From the NCBI GenBank assembly GCA_023634235.1, contig JAMKCF010000013.1, forward strand, positions 5,803,827-5,867,826: a stretch of DNA of 64,000 bases, read 5' to 3'. The notes below the pieces were generated by a model, which did no database searches, was not told the DNA's origin, and worked only from the letters and a program-made list of their open reading frames with translations. Below, in pieces: positions 40,101-47,557 of this stretch (its first letter is position 1; the number at the start of each line of letters is the position of its first letter). The DNA is from Pisaster brevispinus (Eukaryota > Echinodermata > Asteroidea > Forcipulatida > Asteriidae). Both the position numbers and the translations under genes were made by a program.

Positions 40101-43100
40101 CTGTTGGATGGGTGAGTGGTCGGCATATTTGTCTTGGTTTTGTTTTCATTGACATTTTTGTAATGCACCGGTTTGGCTCCCGTCTTCACCACATCACTCA
40201 TGGAGGCAAGAGCCTTGTAGAACACTCGATGCTCTATCAAGATGGCATGATAATATCATGAGCGTTTTATAAGCGAGGCAGTAATGCTTGACAACCTTTA
40301 CTTAAAGGTGAAGGTGGCTAGACACGCGAATCGACTGTTCTACGGGAGGTGAGATAGATAAGGGGAAAGCGACACCGGGTTTAATGTCCGCCGAGACCCA
40401 CTAGGATCTCCCGACGTTTGCCCTCAGGCCCGGGGAGCCCCATTATCTCTCGGTCGGTTTGCCTGCTTCCCCGGACTCGGGCTCCTGAACCCTCTGATCA
40501 ACCAAAAATGCCAACATAGCTGAAACCAAATGAGCATAATAAAAAAAGAAAATGTTTTGCTCGTCTCGTCCTCCAAGATAAATCCCCGTCGCTCTTTTGT
40601 TTATCAATTAGCTTATCGGGTACTTGTACTTTAACCATTAAACAAATGTTGTTTTATTTTGCAGTTTACATCGATGATGCAAGTCCAGTTAGCAACAGGC
40701 ATTGCAAATGTACTCAATCGATATACACCAAATCAACAAAGAGATTCATCTGAAGCGTTTGGGTAAAGTTATGGAGGTTTTTTTCTTCAGATATGTTTTA
40801 CCCTGTTTTGATTTCTTCTCTTCCTGAAGATTCTGTATAGAATTCGAAAGTTCAAGGAATAAAGTCTGAATTAACCTGGCTTGTATTACAGCAGCGTATT
40901 GCTTCAACTCATTACAAATGCACAATCGTTCGTAGGTATGAAGTATGTACATGTAGTGAAGTGACCAAATTGATTGGAGCTTATCTTTTGGCATGCAAAC
41001 TCTCCAGGCTTTGGCACTGGGGGCAACTTGTTGCGTCATAACTCGGCTGTGGCAAATGTCTTCTTTGTCGCAACCGTTGATCTTACAATATGATGCTGAC
41101 ATCACAAAACCCTTCCATGGGACGGACCAAGCTCAAACAGCGCCCTCACTGGGAGCAAAGGAAGACCTATCGCTTGCTGACTGTAGTCGGTGGCGTTTCG
41201 TACATGCGTATACATTTCATTCTCCGTGGCTAATGAGACACATTCCATGACGAAAAAACTGTCATGTTTTAACTTCCAGTCTCGTTTTGAATACAGTGCT
41301 TTCTGGTAGAAAGAAAACCACACCGAAAAGCTTTGTTTTAAACTTCCTTTCAGACCATCTGACGTCATTTTCATCTCTATCTACAATACCGGGAATGATC
41401 TTCACATTGTGACGTGGGTACGAGATGCCACATCCTCCAAACCAGGGGTACCCCTCGACCCCAACAAGGTCCTCAGTGCAATCTCAGCGGAGCAAACCTA
41501 CTTCCAAGACTTCATGGGGCCGACGTTTCAATACGCCGTGAGCCCCGTGCCGAGTCCTACATCGACTACAACCGCGCCACCAGCCGGCCTGGACGACTGG
41601 CTGATCGCAGTGATTGCCGTGGGGGCGCTTCTTCTACTGATCCTGCTGGGTTTAGTTATATTCAAATGGTGAGAATCAACAAATCAGGCTTGTTAAACAA
41701 ATAGAAGTTAGGCTGTTTTTGGTGCCATACAAATAACTAACCATTTAATAATCACACTTTCTGCAAGTTATACAAAGTGTCCCCTATAATGGTGACAAAC
41801 AACACCATTGATTCATAGAACAGGCCTAGTGGTCGGAAATCTGCTCTAGCAGTGCAAAGGTCGTGGGTTCGAATCCCACCCGAGTGGCTTGCCTGTGGGT
41901 TTTTCTTCACAGAACTCGGGAAAGTACTGAGTATACAGAGCTTAACATCGGTGTAAGGGTAAAAAAAAAATATAAAAAAAATCATTGTATAGACCCCCTT
42001 GCATATGACGTCACACTCTCAAAAAACGCCATCCCCGAGGCCAACAATTTGAGGCAGATCATTGGACGATAGCTGTCCTTTGTGCGTAAACCGTGTGCGT
42101 CACCTCAGCGTACCTTTTGCGTTTCTCGTGCAAGGGGTCTATTGATTTGTTTTAGACCCCTTGCACAAATGCGCGGAACACACCTCCTAACAATGCGCGT
42201 AATTCTAAGAAACAAAATATTCGACTCCCAAAATGGCGGACAAGATAGGCATGTGTGTGTACGCTGCGCGTTGTGCAAGGGTTCTATACGGCATAATGCG
42301 CGATACTTCATGACGGAGGTCAAATGACTTATAGACTGTGCAAGTCTCGCGCGTATTCAAGTATATCTGGGATCCGTTAAAGCGCGTGAGTTTGTTTCTT
42401 TCACGCGTTAAATCAATGTACGTGGGACCACAGTGGTCCCAAAAACGTTCGAATACGCGCGAGACTTGCATGGTCTATTCTGAAGGGTACAGACATCTAA
42501 CCAACTTTTCTATCATTCAATTTCAGTGGTTCAAATCACAAGACGGCAGAGAGACGGATAGATCTACACAGTAAGTGCGAATGTAAATAATGGTTTTGTA
42601 ACTGACATGGTGATCTCGTGTAGGGCGCTCTCTGTTTTTAACGAAGTGGATTTGTTTGTTTTGTCTTTGACAGATGAATACGCTGGTGGCAGCGTCTATG
42701 AGAGATTCACTCCGACATCTTTCTCTTCCGATGGAACGTGGTAAGAGACAATTATTGCTGTTTTTTCTTGTGTTTTTTTTATCTTCAAAGTAAACATTTA
42801 CATTTACTGAAAACCACTGCATATCTAAAATGCCAATATAGCACTGCAGTTTAATATGTAGGGTAGTTATTATTATGTTCAAATAGCAAGCTTGTTCAGG
42901 ATTGAAGGAAACCGTAAATATGGAAATTTGTACATATTATTTGATGGTAACTGAACACACGATGTTGCTTGTCAGGCTCTTGCCTCGACCCCTTGCCCCC
43001 GCCCTGACCCGCCCCCGAGAGATCCTAAGTAAACAAAAGGATGCTAGTCGCAAACGTCAGTATTGCTGAGCGGTGCTACGTCTGACTAACCAGCAATCCT

Positions 43101-43394
43101 ACGACCCAATCCGTAAGTTAGTGTTACTTGAGTGTGTATATAAGTAAATGAATGTAATCACTGCACTCGACTACGAGTCCGTGGGACTTTTAGCGTATTT
43201 TCGTCACGAACAAAGGCTACAGACCTGCGATCAAAATAATGCAGAATACCGTTTATATCACGGAGTGGCGTAGATTGGGTTCTGGCTGTTGACGTGAAAA
43301 GACAATGTTGTGTTTTTCTTTTCTTTAATACAGGAATCCTGCATTCATGTCGATGCAAGAAATTCAAAGGGATAACTCAGTAACAACATTATAA
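22115..43394 (+). CDS. Type I membrane receptor with five C-type lectin/FN3-like modules (27 exons, complete)
   Basis: I joined 27 exons with GT-AG junctions: 22115-22190, 23135-23323, 25249-25449, 26750-26902, 27738-27875, 28726-28926, 29639-29836, 29927-30079, 30993-31139, 31794-31994, 32583-32780, 32871-33023, 33926-34072, 34722-34922, 35505-35702, 35794-35946, 37038-37184, 37296-37496, 38015-38227, 38626-38778, 39524-39676, 40035-40111, 40665-40762, 41354-41668, 42527-42570, 42674-42740, 43334-43394. They sum to 4236 nt, or 1411 residues. All exons from the first module to the last begin and end in phase 1. Order: signal peptide (1-20), five lectin+FN3 modules (26-1191), SEA-like region (about 1198-1315), Thr/Pro linker, membrane span (1332-1353), 57-residue tail. 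It probably binds a ligand at the cell surface. I do not recognise a named orthologue. Confidence 0.92.
22735..23055. repeat. Dispersed repeat, family B, copy 2
   Basis: This is the second copy of the block at 16490-16830, in the same orientation and diverged by point changes and small indels. It occupies intron 1 of the lectin gene and ends about 80 bases before exon 2. Confidence 0.7.
23135..27875 (+). CDS. Lectin receptor module 1 (C-type lectin + FN3-like; four exons)
   Basis: Residues 26-155 are a long-form C-type lectin domain: the first cysteines are in AVCPEGYEEGYSGGCYSF, the WIG motif ends exon 2 (GIWWIG), and the second half carries EGTWEWLDC, WGPNQPNNGVEDC and the closing FICE. 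QPN is close to the sugar-specificity triplets of known lectins, but the usual WND loop before the penultimate cysteine is absent (LADYACS). Residues 156-252 form a fibronectin III-like unit in two exons (TWDVSQYNCDVIGYRIYY, then a strand-rich half ending VGPASVWL). This module is clearly diverged from modules 2-4. Its last exon has no overlapping open frame with an ATG and was found by matching the other modules. Confidence 0.88.
24705..25115. repeat. Dispersed repeat, family A, copy 2
   Basis: It matches 1450-1835 with the same order of blocks and continues further, through a segment also shared with 14115-14240 (GCCAATCAAACTT, then GGAACCTTCCTGC and GTAATTCC words). It lies in the intron that splits the first lectin domain. 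Confidence 0.7.
26488..26649. mobile_element. Palindromic MITE, GGGCCC family, copy 3
   Basis: The ends are GGGCCCGAGTTCAAAGAGCTG and TATGAAATTGGGCCC, with the shared internal phrase GACACCAGTCACAGATTGTG. It is inserted in a lectin-gene intron about 100 bases before exon 4. A fragment resembling the GCTAGGTGGCAGCAGAC family (CCTGGTAAGTCTGCTGCCCC) lies just beyond it. Confidence 0.8.
27170..27375. repeat. Degenerate array of TGTCCGACA words
   Basis: TGTCCGACA or close variants (GTCAGACAC, TGTCCCACA, GTCGGACAT, TGTCGGACA) appear about ten times, in both orientations, spaced irregularly at 10-35 bases. It lies in the intron that splits the FN3-like unit of module 1. Confidence 0.6.
27950..28158. 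mobile_element. GGGTCA-rich fold-back repeat, copy 2 (inverted)
   Basis: It has the same alternation of GGGTC and GACCC words as 13893-14110, but in reverse orientation: the right end GGGACCCGGACGTTTTAACA mirrors the left end of copy 1. It is immediately followed by GCCCGAACATCTGACGTCAC, a repeat fragment also found at about 21117 and, more weakly, at 11176. Confidence 0.6.
28170..28250. repeat. Dispersed repeat fragment (CTGACGTCACACTTCGAGGC)
   Basis: A phrase of about 60 bases reading ACATCTGACGTCACACTTCG, then AGGCTCGTGAATAACGCCAG, is almost identical at 21121-21175 and recognisable at 11180-11235. Its element class is unknown. Confidence 0.7.
28726..31139 (+). CDS. Lectin receptor module 2 (C-type lectin + FN3-like; four exons)
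   Basis: Exons 28726-28926, 29639-29836, 29927-30079 and 30993-31139 encode residues 253-485. The first 15 residues (GVCPGWHVPGLDGS) are unlike modules 3 and 4, but from CYWFQS onward the protein is almost identical to them, so a homogenisation boundary falls inside the exon. The second lectin half has WAPGEPAELDDC and CDQRFLFICE, with neither EPN nor WND. The FN3-like half carries TWDVSMFACDVIGYRVYY and SSVVLSGLAQETKYSIGVAA. Confidence 0.92.
30573..30861. repeat. Intron segment that is inverted in the next module copy
   Basis: This segment of the module 2 FN3 intron is the reverse complement of 33525-33794 in module 3, while the DNA on both sides aligns in direct orientation. It includes a degenerate palindromic MITE (about 30699-30845) whose arms contain GCAAGTCTCG and CGCGAGAATTGC. 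Confidence 0.85.
31794..34072 (+). CDS. Lectin receptor module 3 (C-type lectin + FN3-like; four exons)
   Basis: Exons 31794-31994, 32583-32780, 32871-33023 and 33926-34072 encode residues 486-718. The module opens with GCPADFEEGPGNKSCYWFQS and then repeats module 2 with only a few changes (for example Ala-Glu to Glu-Arg after WFQS). Introns are also nearly identical to those of modules 2 and 4, apart from the inverted segment at 33525-33794. Confidence 0.92.
33525..33794. repeat. Inverted copy of the module 2 intron segment
   Basis: Read on the minus strand, this interval matches 30573-30861 (for example the minus strand reads GACAACATTCTGGCAATCGT where the module 2 copy reads GACAACATACTGGCAATCGT). 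The flanks (AATCAAGGAGAAGAAAGAG on the left and GCACATGGGTGGAAATGTGG on the right) align directly with the module 2 intron. Confidence 0.85.
34722..37184 (+). CDS. Lectin receptor module 4 (C-type lectin + FN3-like; four exons)
   Basis: Exons 34722-34922, 35505-35702, 35794-35946 and 37038-37184 encode residues 719-951. The lectin exons are near-identical to modules 2 and 3 (one visible change makes RNRCTSY into RNRCTSY with a CGT-TGC context at 34814, another changes the CDQRF to CDHRF). The FN3-like first half has diverged slightly (FSQEDTKPSN, YYSPTSDQDNT). Its internal intron (35947-37037) is unrelated to those of modules 2 and 3 and holds microsatellites, so the duplicated tract ends near 35946. 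Confidence 0.92.
36135..36320. repeat. Compound microsatellite (CT, GTTT, poly-T, poly-G)
   Basis: A CTCTCTCT run is followed by about 14 GTTT units (36178-36236), three GGGGTGTT units, more GTTT units, a run of T and a run of G. It lies in a lectin-gene intron. Open frames here translate to repeated FVCL and are artefacts. Confidence 0.95.
37296..39676 (+). CDS. Lectin receptor module 5 (C-type lectin + FN3-like; four exons)
   Basis: Exons 37296-37496, 38015-38227, 38626-38778 and 39524-39676 encode residues 952-1191. This module is as diverged from 2-4 as module 1 is. The lectin half reads GCPPGFEEGPGDRSCYHF, then TWASARGGC and MWWIG; the second half has VEGVWRWVDC, DDEPMVGTGDCGYL and CDDRKYFICE, again without WND. 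The second lectin exon is 15 bases longer than in modules 2-4. The FN3-like half contains VTWDTSPDNCDVIGYNVYY and a strand pattern ending DRVGPVSVTLNP. The intron between modules 4 and 5 is only 111 bases. Confidence 0.9.
40035..43394 (+). CDS. Lectin receptor C-terminus: SEA-like region, membrane span and tail
   Basis: Six exons (40035-40111, 40665-40762, 41354-41668, 42527-42570, 42674-42740, 43334-43394) encode residues 1192-1411. Residues 1198-1315 alternate predicted strands and helices (AVLFIVFNQTV, MMQVQLATGIANVLNRY, DVIFISIYNTGNDLHIVTWV, LDPNKVLSAI), a pattern resembling SEA domains next to membranes; the call is inference. A Pro/Thr linker (SPVPSPTSTTTAPP) leads to the span WLIAVIAVGALLLLILLGLV at about 1332-1353. 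The 57-residue tail holds VYERF, a possible YxxPhi sorting signal, and ends in TTL-stop, a possible class I PDZ ligand. The phases switch away from the uniform phase 1 of the modules. Confidence 0.88.
41819..41981 (+). mobile_element. tRNA-derived SINE with A-rich tail
   Basis: The head reads GCCTAGTGGTCGG (A box-like) and GTGGGTTCGAATCCCACCCG (B box with flanking stem), followed by a body GCCTGTGGGTTTTTCTTCAC and a tail of A and AATA at 41961-41981. It lies in the intron just after the exon that encodes the membrane span. Confidence 0.85.
41984..42290. mobile_element. Two adjacent fold-back elements with AGACCCCTTGCA ends
   Basis: The first runs from TAGACCCCCTTGCATATGAC at about 41984 to GTGCAAGGGGTCTA at about 42134. 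The second starts TAGACCCCTTGCACAAATGC at about 42155 and ends GTTGTGCAAGGGTTCTA at about 42286. A weaker relative (AGACCTTATGCACATGACGT ... TATAAGGTCC) is at about 43698-43834. All are non-coding. Confidence 0.7.
42332..42477. mobile_element. Palindromic MITE, TAGACTGTGCAAGTCTCGCG family, copy
   Basis: The left arm TAGACTGTGCAAGTCTCGCG continues through CGTATTCAAG, and the right arm is its complement (TTCGAATACGCGCGAGACTT, GCATGGTCTA). The centre holds GGGACCACAGTGGTCCC, itself a palindrome. The same element is at 50107-50249, and degenerate copies are at about 30699-30845 and 33541-33669. Confidence 0.9.
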
Positions 43395-43564
43395 GTTCAT
43401 AAATGTAAAGAGAGCAGCGTCAAAGTCAAAGTAAACTATTTTGGCCGTAGTTTTAGTTTAAGCCTAGAGTAAAAACACACGCTGCCGTACTGTTGAACAA
43501 CTAAACGAAGATGTTGTTATACACAGAGTATTTTGTAATATATTTTTATTAACCATCAAATGTT

Positions 43565-43570
43565 AATAAA
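43565..43570 (+). promoter_or_regulatory. Probable poly(A) signal of the lectin receptor gene
   Basis: AATAAA lies 171 bases beyond the TAA stop at 43392-43394. It is followed by TTTTTGTAAAC and a G-rich tract, a plausible cleavage region. Confidence 0.6.
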
Positions 43571-44429
43571 CATTTTTGTAAACTTAGGGGGGGGGAAGCC
43601 GAAAACTTAGTTAGTATACGAGAACAAAAATCACGAAAGTATAAGTGTGAGTAAACTCACTGTATTTATTGAGAGTCGATTAATTTCCATCCTGTAGAAA
43701 GACCTTATGCACATGACGTCATTGAGTAGGGCGCCCTCGGCTAGAGGTCAAACGAAGGCTGATTCTGCGCGCCGCACGTACATAGCTGAGCGTTGTTCAT
43801 TGTATCGTCACCACTGACGTCAATGTATAAGGTCCATTATCAAACCATACAAATCGTCGCCGTTTTCACGAAGTGGCGAATCCGTCCAAAATGATGCCTT
43901 GAGGCATTTTCGTTTTTTTACATTTTCTTAATGTATTTAGTGTCCTCAACATTCCTGCAAAATGTTAAGGCTTGAAAATGTATAGGGTACTAATTACGCT
44001 AATTACCAAAGCGGCGAATCGTCTGCAATCACTGTTTTGCGTTTTCACGAACCGGCGAATAACCTTTTCCCCAGGGTTAAATTGTATTACAACTTGCTTG
44101 TTGAGTTGTCACCTCGGATCCACATTGGAACGTGTATTAAAGCCACACACTGTGTGTGGTAGTCTTTAGTCAAGGCGCGCGCGCCACCCCATTACTGTAT
44201 AAACAATACCAACGCGCGCTGGTCTTTTATTGTGTGGGAAAAAGCAGTCACGAAAAGGAGGCGCAGAGGTAAGTGCCACTCTCCCTCTGAGTGAGAAAGC
44301 AGGAGACTAGACTTTCCCCCGTCCTTCTCCTTCTCACTTCGGCATTAACCCATTTGAATAAAACTGAGAGCAACTACATTTTGCTTCCGTTGTATGTTCT
44401 TACAGCTGTGTGGTTTGTGAGCGTGTCTA

Positions 44430-45720
44430 CTATTTAACAACAGGGATCCGGGTGGTGTGACACATAGAGGGTGCCTTCGGTTCAATTTTGTGTACAAATC
44501 CAAAGGGGACGATGACAAAATTAAGTCCAACAAACTGGAGAACAATGACTACTTTTGTCCTCGATGTACCTTTTCGACCAACTTTTGTGTAGGGGTGTCT
44601 ACCCGTTGAAACGAGGACTTTAGCAACAGGGATCTGCGTGTTTTGACAGTGTAAGGACGTCCTCGCTTCGCTTTCGTATACAAAACCAAAGGGGACCTTG
44701 CTAAAAAAAAGACTAAGACCAAACAATTGGAAAACAAAGAGAGTTCATCGATTTTATACTGGGTCGACAAACAAACACAGACACACACACACCCACCCTT
44801 ACATATGGCAGTTACGGGATACTTCCATTGTTGTTCTATTATTCCCTTTCTGAAGAAATCCTCTGTGGGGTACCACTTGAACAAAGAAAATCTTGCGGGG
44901 TAGCTTTGTTCTATTGTTAAAAATACCCCGTAAGTTGGCGTGTGTAAGGGCACCATTCTGCGTTGCAGTCACTGTGTGGGCATTCCTTTCTTTTTTTACA
45001 CTCAAAACTGTAAATTACGCTGTGTGAACGTGTGTAAGTCCACATAGTGATTCAAGTCCCTACATTAAATGGACCTCTTTTGTCCTCAGGTCCACTTCGT
45101 ATAAAGCGTTATTAAAACATCTACACACGCACCCGTACATGTTTGTAAATCCCGTAAATCGAGGACTTCTCTTTGTTCTCCCATTGTATTTTAGCGACGT
45201 CCCCATTGGTTTTGTACACGACAGCGAAGTGAGGACGTCCTCGCTCTTTCAAACACCCAGGTCCCTTTTGTTAAAGACCTCGGTTTCAACGGGTATGTGT
45301 GCTCACACACACACACACACATTCGTTTTTTGCATCCATTTGGAGACATCTTTTGTTCTTTTCTTTGTCTCTGTAGTTTAGAACCTCCCATAGACTTTGT
45401 ACACAAAATTCCTTGTGGAGCAACCCAGTCTTTAGAATTTCCGTTGTTTTCTATTTTCTGTTTTGTTCTCGAACTCCAAAAGGTAGTGAGAATGAAATCA
45501 ACCTTACGGATCCGGTTTGTATGTCCTGCTATTGTTGGTCTATTATTCCCTTTTTTAAAGAGTTATCTTGTGGGGTCCAGGTTGAACGAAGAATTCCCTT
45601 GCGGGGTCCATTGTTCCTTTGTTGAAAGTAACCTGTAAGTTGGCGTGTGCAAGGGCATAATGTGTTTGTAAATCCCGTAAATCGAGGACTTCTCTTTGTT
45701 CTCCAATTGTTGGAGGAATT
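44430..45720. repeat. Cluster of dispersed repeat units (CGAGGACTT / TTGCGGGGT family)
   Basis: Related blocks occur several times in both orientations: one with CGAGGACTTTAGCAACAGGG and AAGGGGACC words (44440-44720, inverted near 45160-45290, and a third copy near 21265-21400), and one with TGCGGGGT and GTAAGTTGGCGTGTG (44800-44955, 45490-45655, inverted at 63675-63830). The phrase GTAAATCCCGTAAATCGAGG, followed by ACTTCTCTTTGTTCTCC, appears at both 45147 and 45669. The element class is not recognised. Confidence 0.6.
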
Positions 45721-46616
45721 ACATGTGTTGCTCATGCACAAATCGAATGGGCTGTGCACAAAGCAATTGGTCCTCTATCTTCTGTAGGCGGCCAATGGGG
45801 CAAAAAAGACAACTAAAAAAATAAAAACATTGCCAGAAATAAATCAATCCCCAGAAATAAATCAATCCCGAGAAATACAGATCAATCCCCAGAAATATAT
45901 CGATCCCCAGAAATATATCGATCCCCAGAATAAATCATTCCCCAGAAATATATCAATCCCGGAAATAGATCAAGCGGTGATTTTGTACACGGCCTACGGA
46001 GAAAGTTGAGCCCGCTTTACGAGCATATTATTCTTAGACTTGGAGTCCCCCAAGCATTGGGCACATGAATAATAACCATATCCCGGGTCCACCATTGCAC
46101 ATATTAATTTTGTGAACTTTCCAGATTTTTTTGATTTTTTTTTTTTTTGGGGGGGGGTTAATTGTGACAAAATCTTTTTCACTTCCACTCACAAAATATT
46201 TGGGTTCCTTCTTTCTGATTGTTACCATGGACGGTTTTTGTTTAAACAGGTTTTTTTTTTGTTTTTTTGCTTTTTTTTTGTTGCAGAAAACAAGTTTTCT
46301 AAATTTTTATTAGTAGAAAATAATAACAGAGTTGCTATTTAGCCCTTGTATTAAAGTTGTATGTTGCGACATTGTTTAAATCCCATTACTGTTTCATAAG
46401 TTACCAGTATAGTATTAAATTCAATCACAGAGAGATTTATTTTGAGTTATGCACTACCGGCGTCGGATGACCCCTGTGGCCACCCTTTTCAAGAATTTTA
46501 ATCAGACAGTAATGGGTAGGGCTGCATGCACGATATGCAGATTGAAATAACAGAGTATGAAAAAGTCGGCGAGAAGCAACTGTGGGTAGAACCCTGCACC
46601 ATACTGGTTTTTCAAT

Positions 46617-46754
46617 TTATTTAAAGGCCTCTTCCTCTGCGACTCTGACGCTTTTGAGCTGCTCTGCTGAAAGGTGGTCGGCGCCCTTTTTGTCGAGCTG
46701 TTCAACCGTGGCCCAGCCGGCCTTGCTCCCGTCGGCTATTCTGATCTTGAACAT
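46617..46754 (-). CDS. Small ORF of unknown function inside a repeat element
   Basis: A 45-codon frame starts at ATG 46754-46752 and ends in TAA at 46619-46617. It is strongly hydrophilic (FKIRIADGSKAGWATVEQL, then KKGADHLSAEQLKSVRVAEE) and uses GC-rich third positions unlike its surroundings. The IADxSxxGWATV pattern recalls short conserved segments in mobile-element-associated proteins of marine invertebrates, but I cannot name the family. It may be an exon or the decayed remnant of a longer element protein. Its position inside the inverted-repeat block favours an element origin. Confidence 0.35.
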   Translation of the reverse strand: MFKIRIADGSKAGWATVEQLDKKGADHLSAEQLKSVRVAEEEAFK

Positions 46755-47524
46755 TCCTCAGAAGGCAGGAATAATAGTATATAGGGCAAAGGATAAGTGA
46801 ATTGTATAATAGGTGTAGCTCAATAGTCTCTCTGCCAAACGAAACTTCTTCATTGGAAAGGTGAGCATTTTAGCCTTACTTAATTTCAAATAGACAAAGG
46901 AATCTTACAGTTTTGGAAAGCCTTTTTTCTTTTAGATGATTTCAGCTTCAAAATTGTGACATTCTTGTTTTGAAAAGTGCGGTCGTCCGTGTAATTCGTT
47001 AACATTTATGAAAATGTTCATTCATTGTAGAATTTACAAGACTTGCTGGAACCTGCCTGTCCTTGCTGGCTTTTTCAGACACTCCGATTTGTTACAGACT
47101 CTGGAATATTCTGCACATTACCGGTGTATCAAGACAGAAAAGTCTCGAAATAAGCAAATGCAACAATCATCATGTAATTTACAACAACTGTACCTTCCTA
47201 TGGAGGACGCCTTGCTTTGTTGATGTTTTACACCCACAATAATAGGTCACGTGGCATTGGTCACACATTTGGTCTATTTTCCGTGTTATTAAAAACAATT
47301 ATATTGCTGCATTCTATAGTAGTTTAATAGTAAGTGGTGATTTTCAAACTCTGACAAACTTCTGGCGCTTGATAGGGCGCTTCAAATCCACAAAATGTGC
47401 AATGGTGGACCCGGGATATGGCCATATTCTTGTTCCCATCATCCTCGTACCCAGGGGTGATCGATCTCGCCGCGCCATTTTTTCCCAGCATGCCTTGCTC
47501 GATCATAACCCCTGGAATTGGTTC

Positions 47525-47557
47525 ATTAAAATGTGCTAGAATCTAGCACATTTTAAT
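47525..47557. repeat. 33-base perfect palindrome
   Basis: ATTAAAATGTGCTAGA is followed by a single A and then by its exact complement. It could be the fused ends of a small element or a cruciform-forming site. A single occurrence in the window. Confidence 0.75.

Noticed and set aside
41819..41890. Functional tRNA gene
   Set aside because: Strong B box, but a SINE body and A-rich tail follow, and the acceptor stem does not close.
45836..45972. CRISPR-like array
   Set aside because: Units are contiguous without unique spacers, in a eukaryotic genome; it is a minisatellite at the end of a repeat block.
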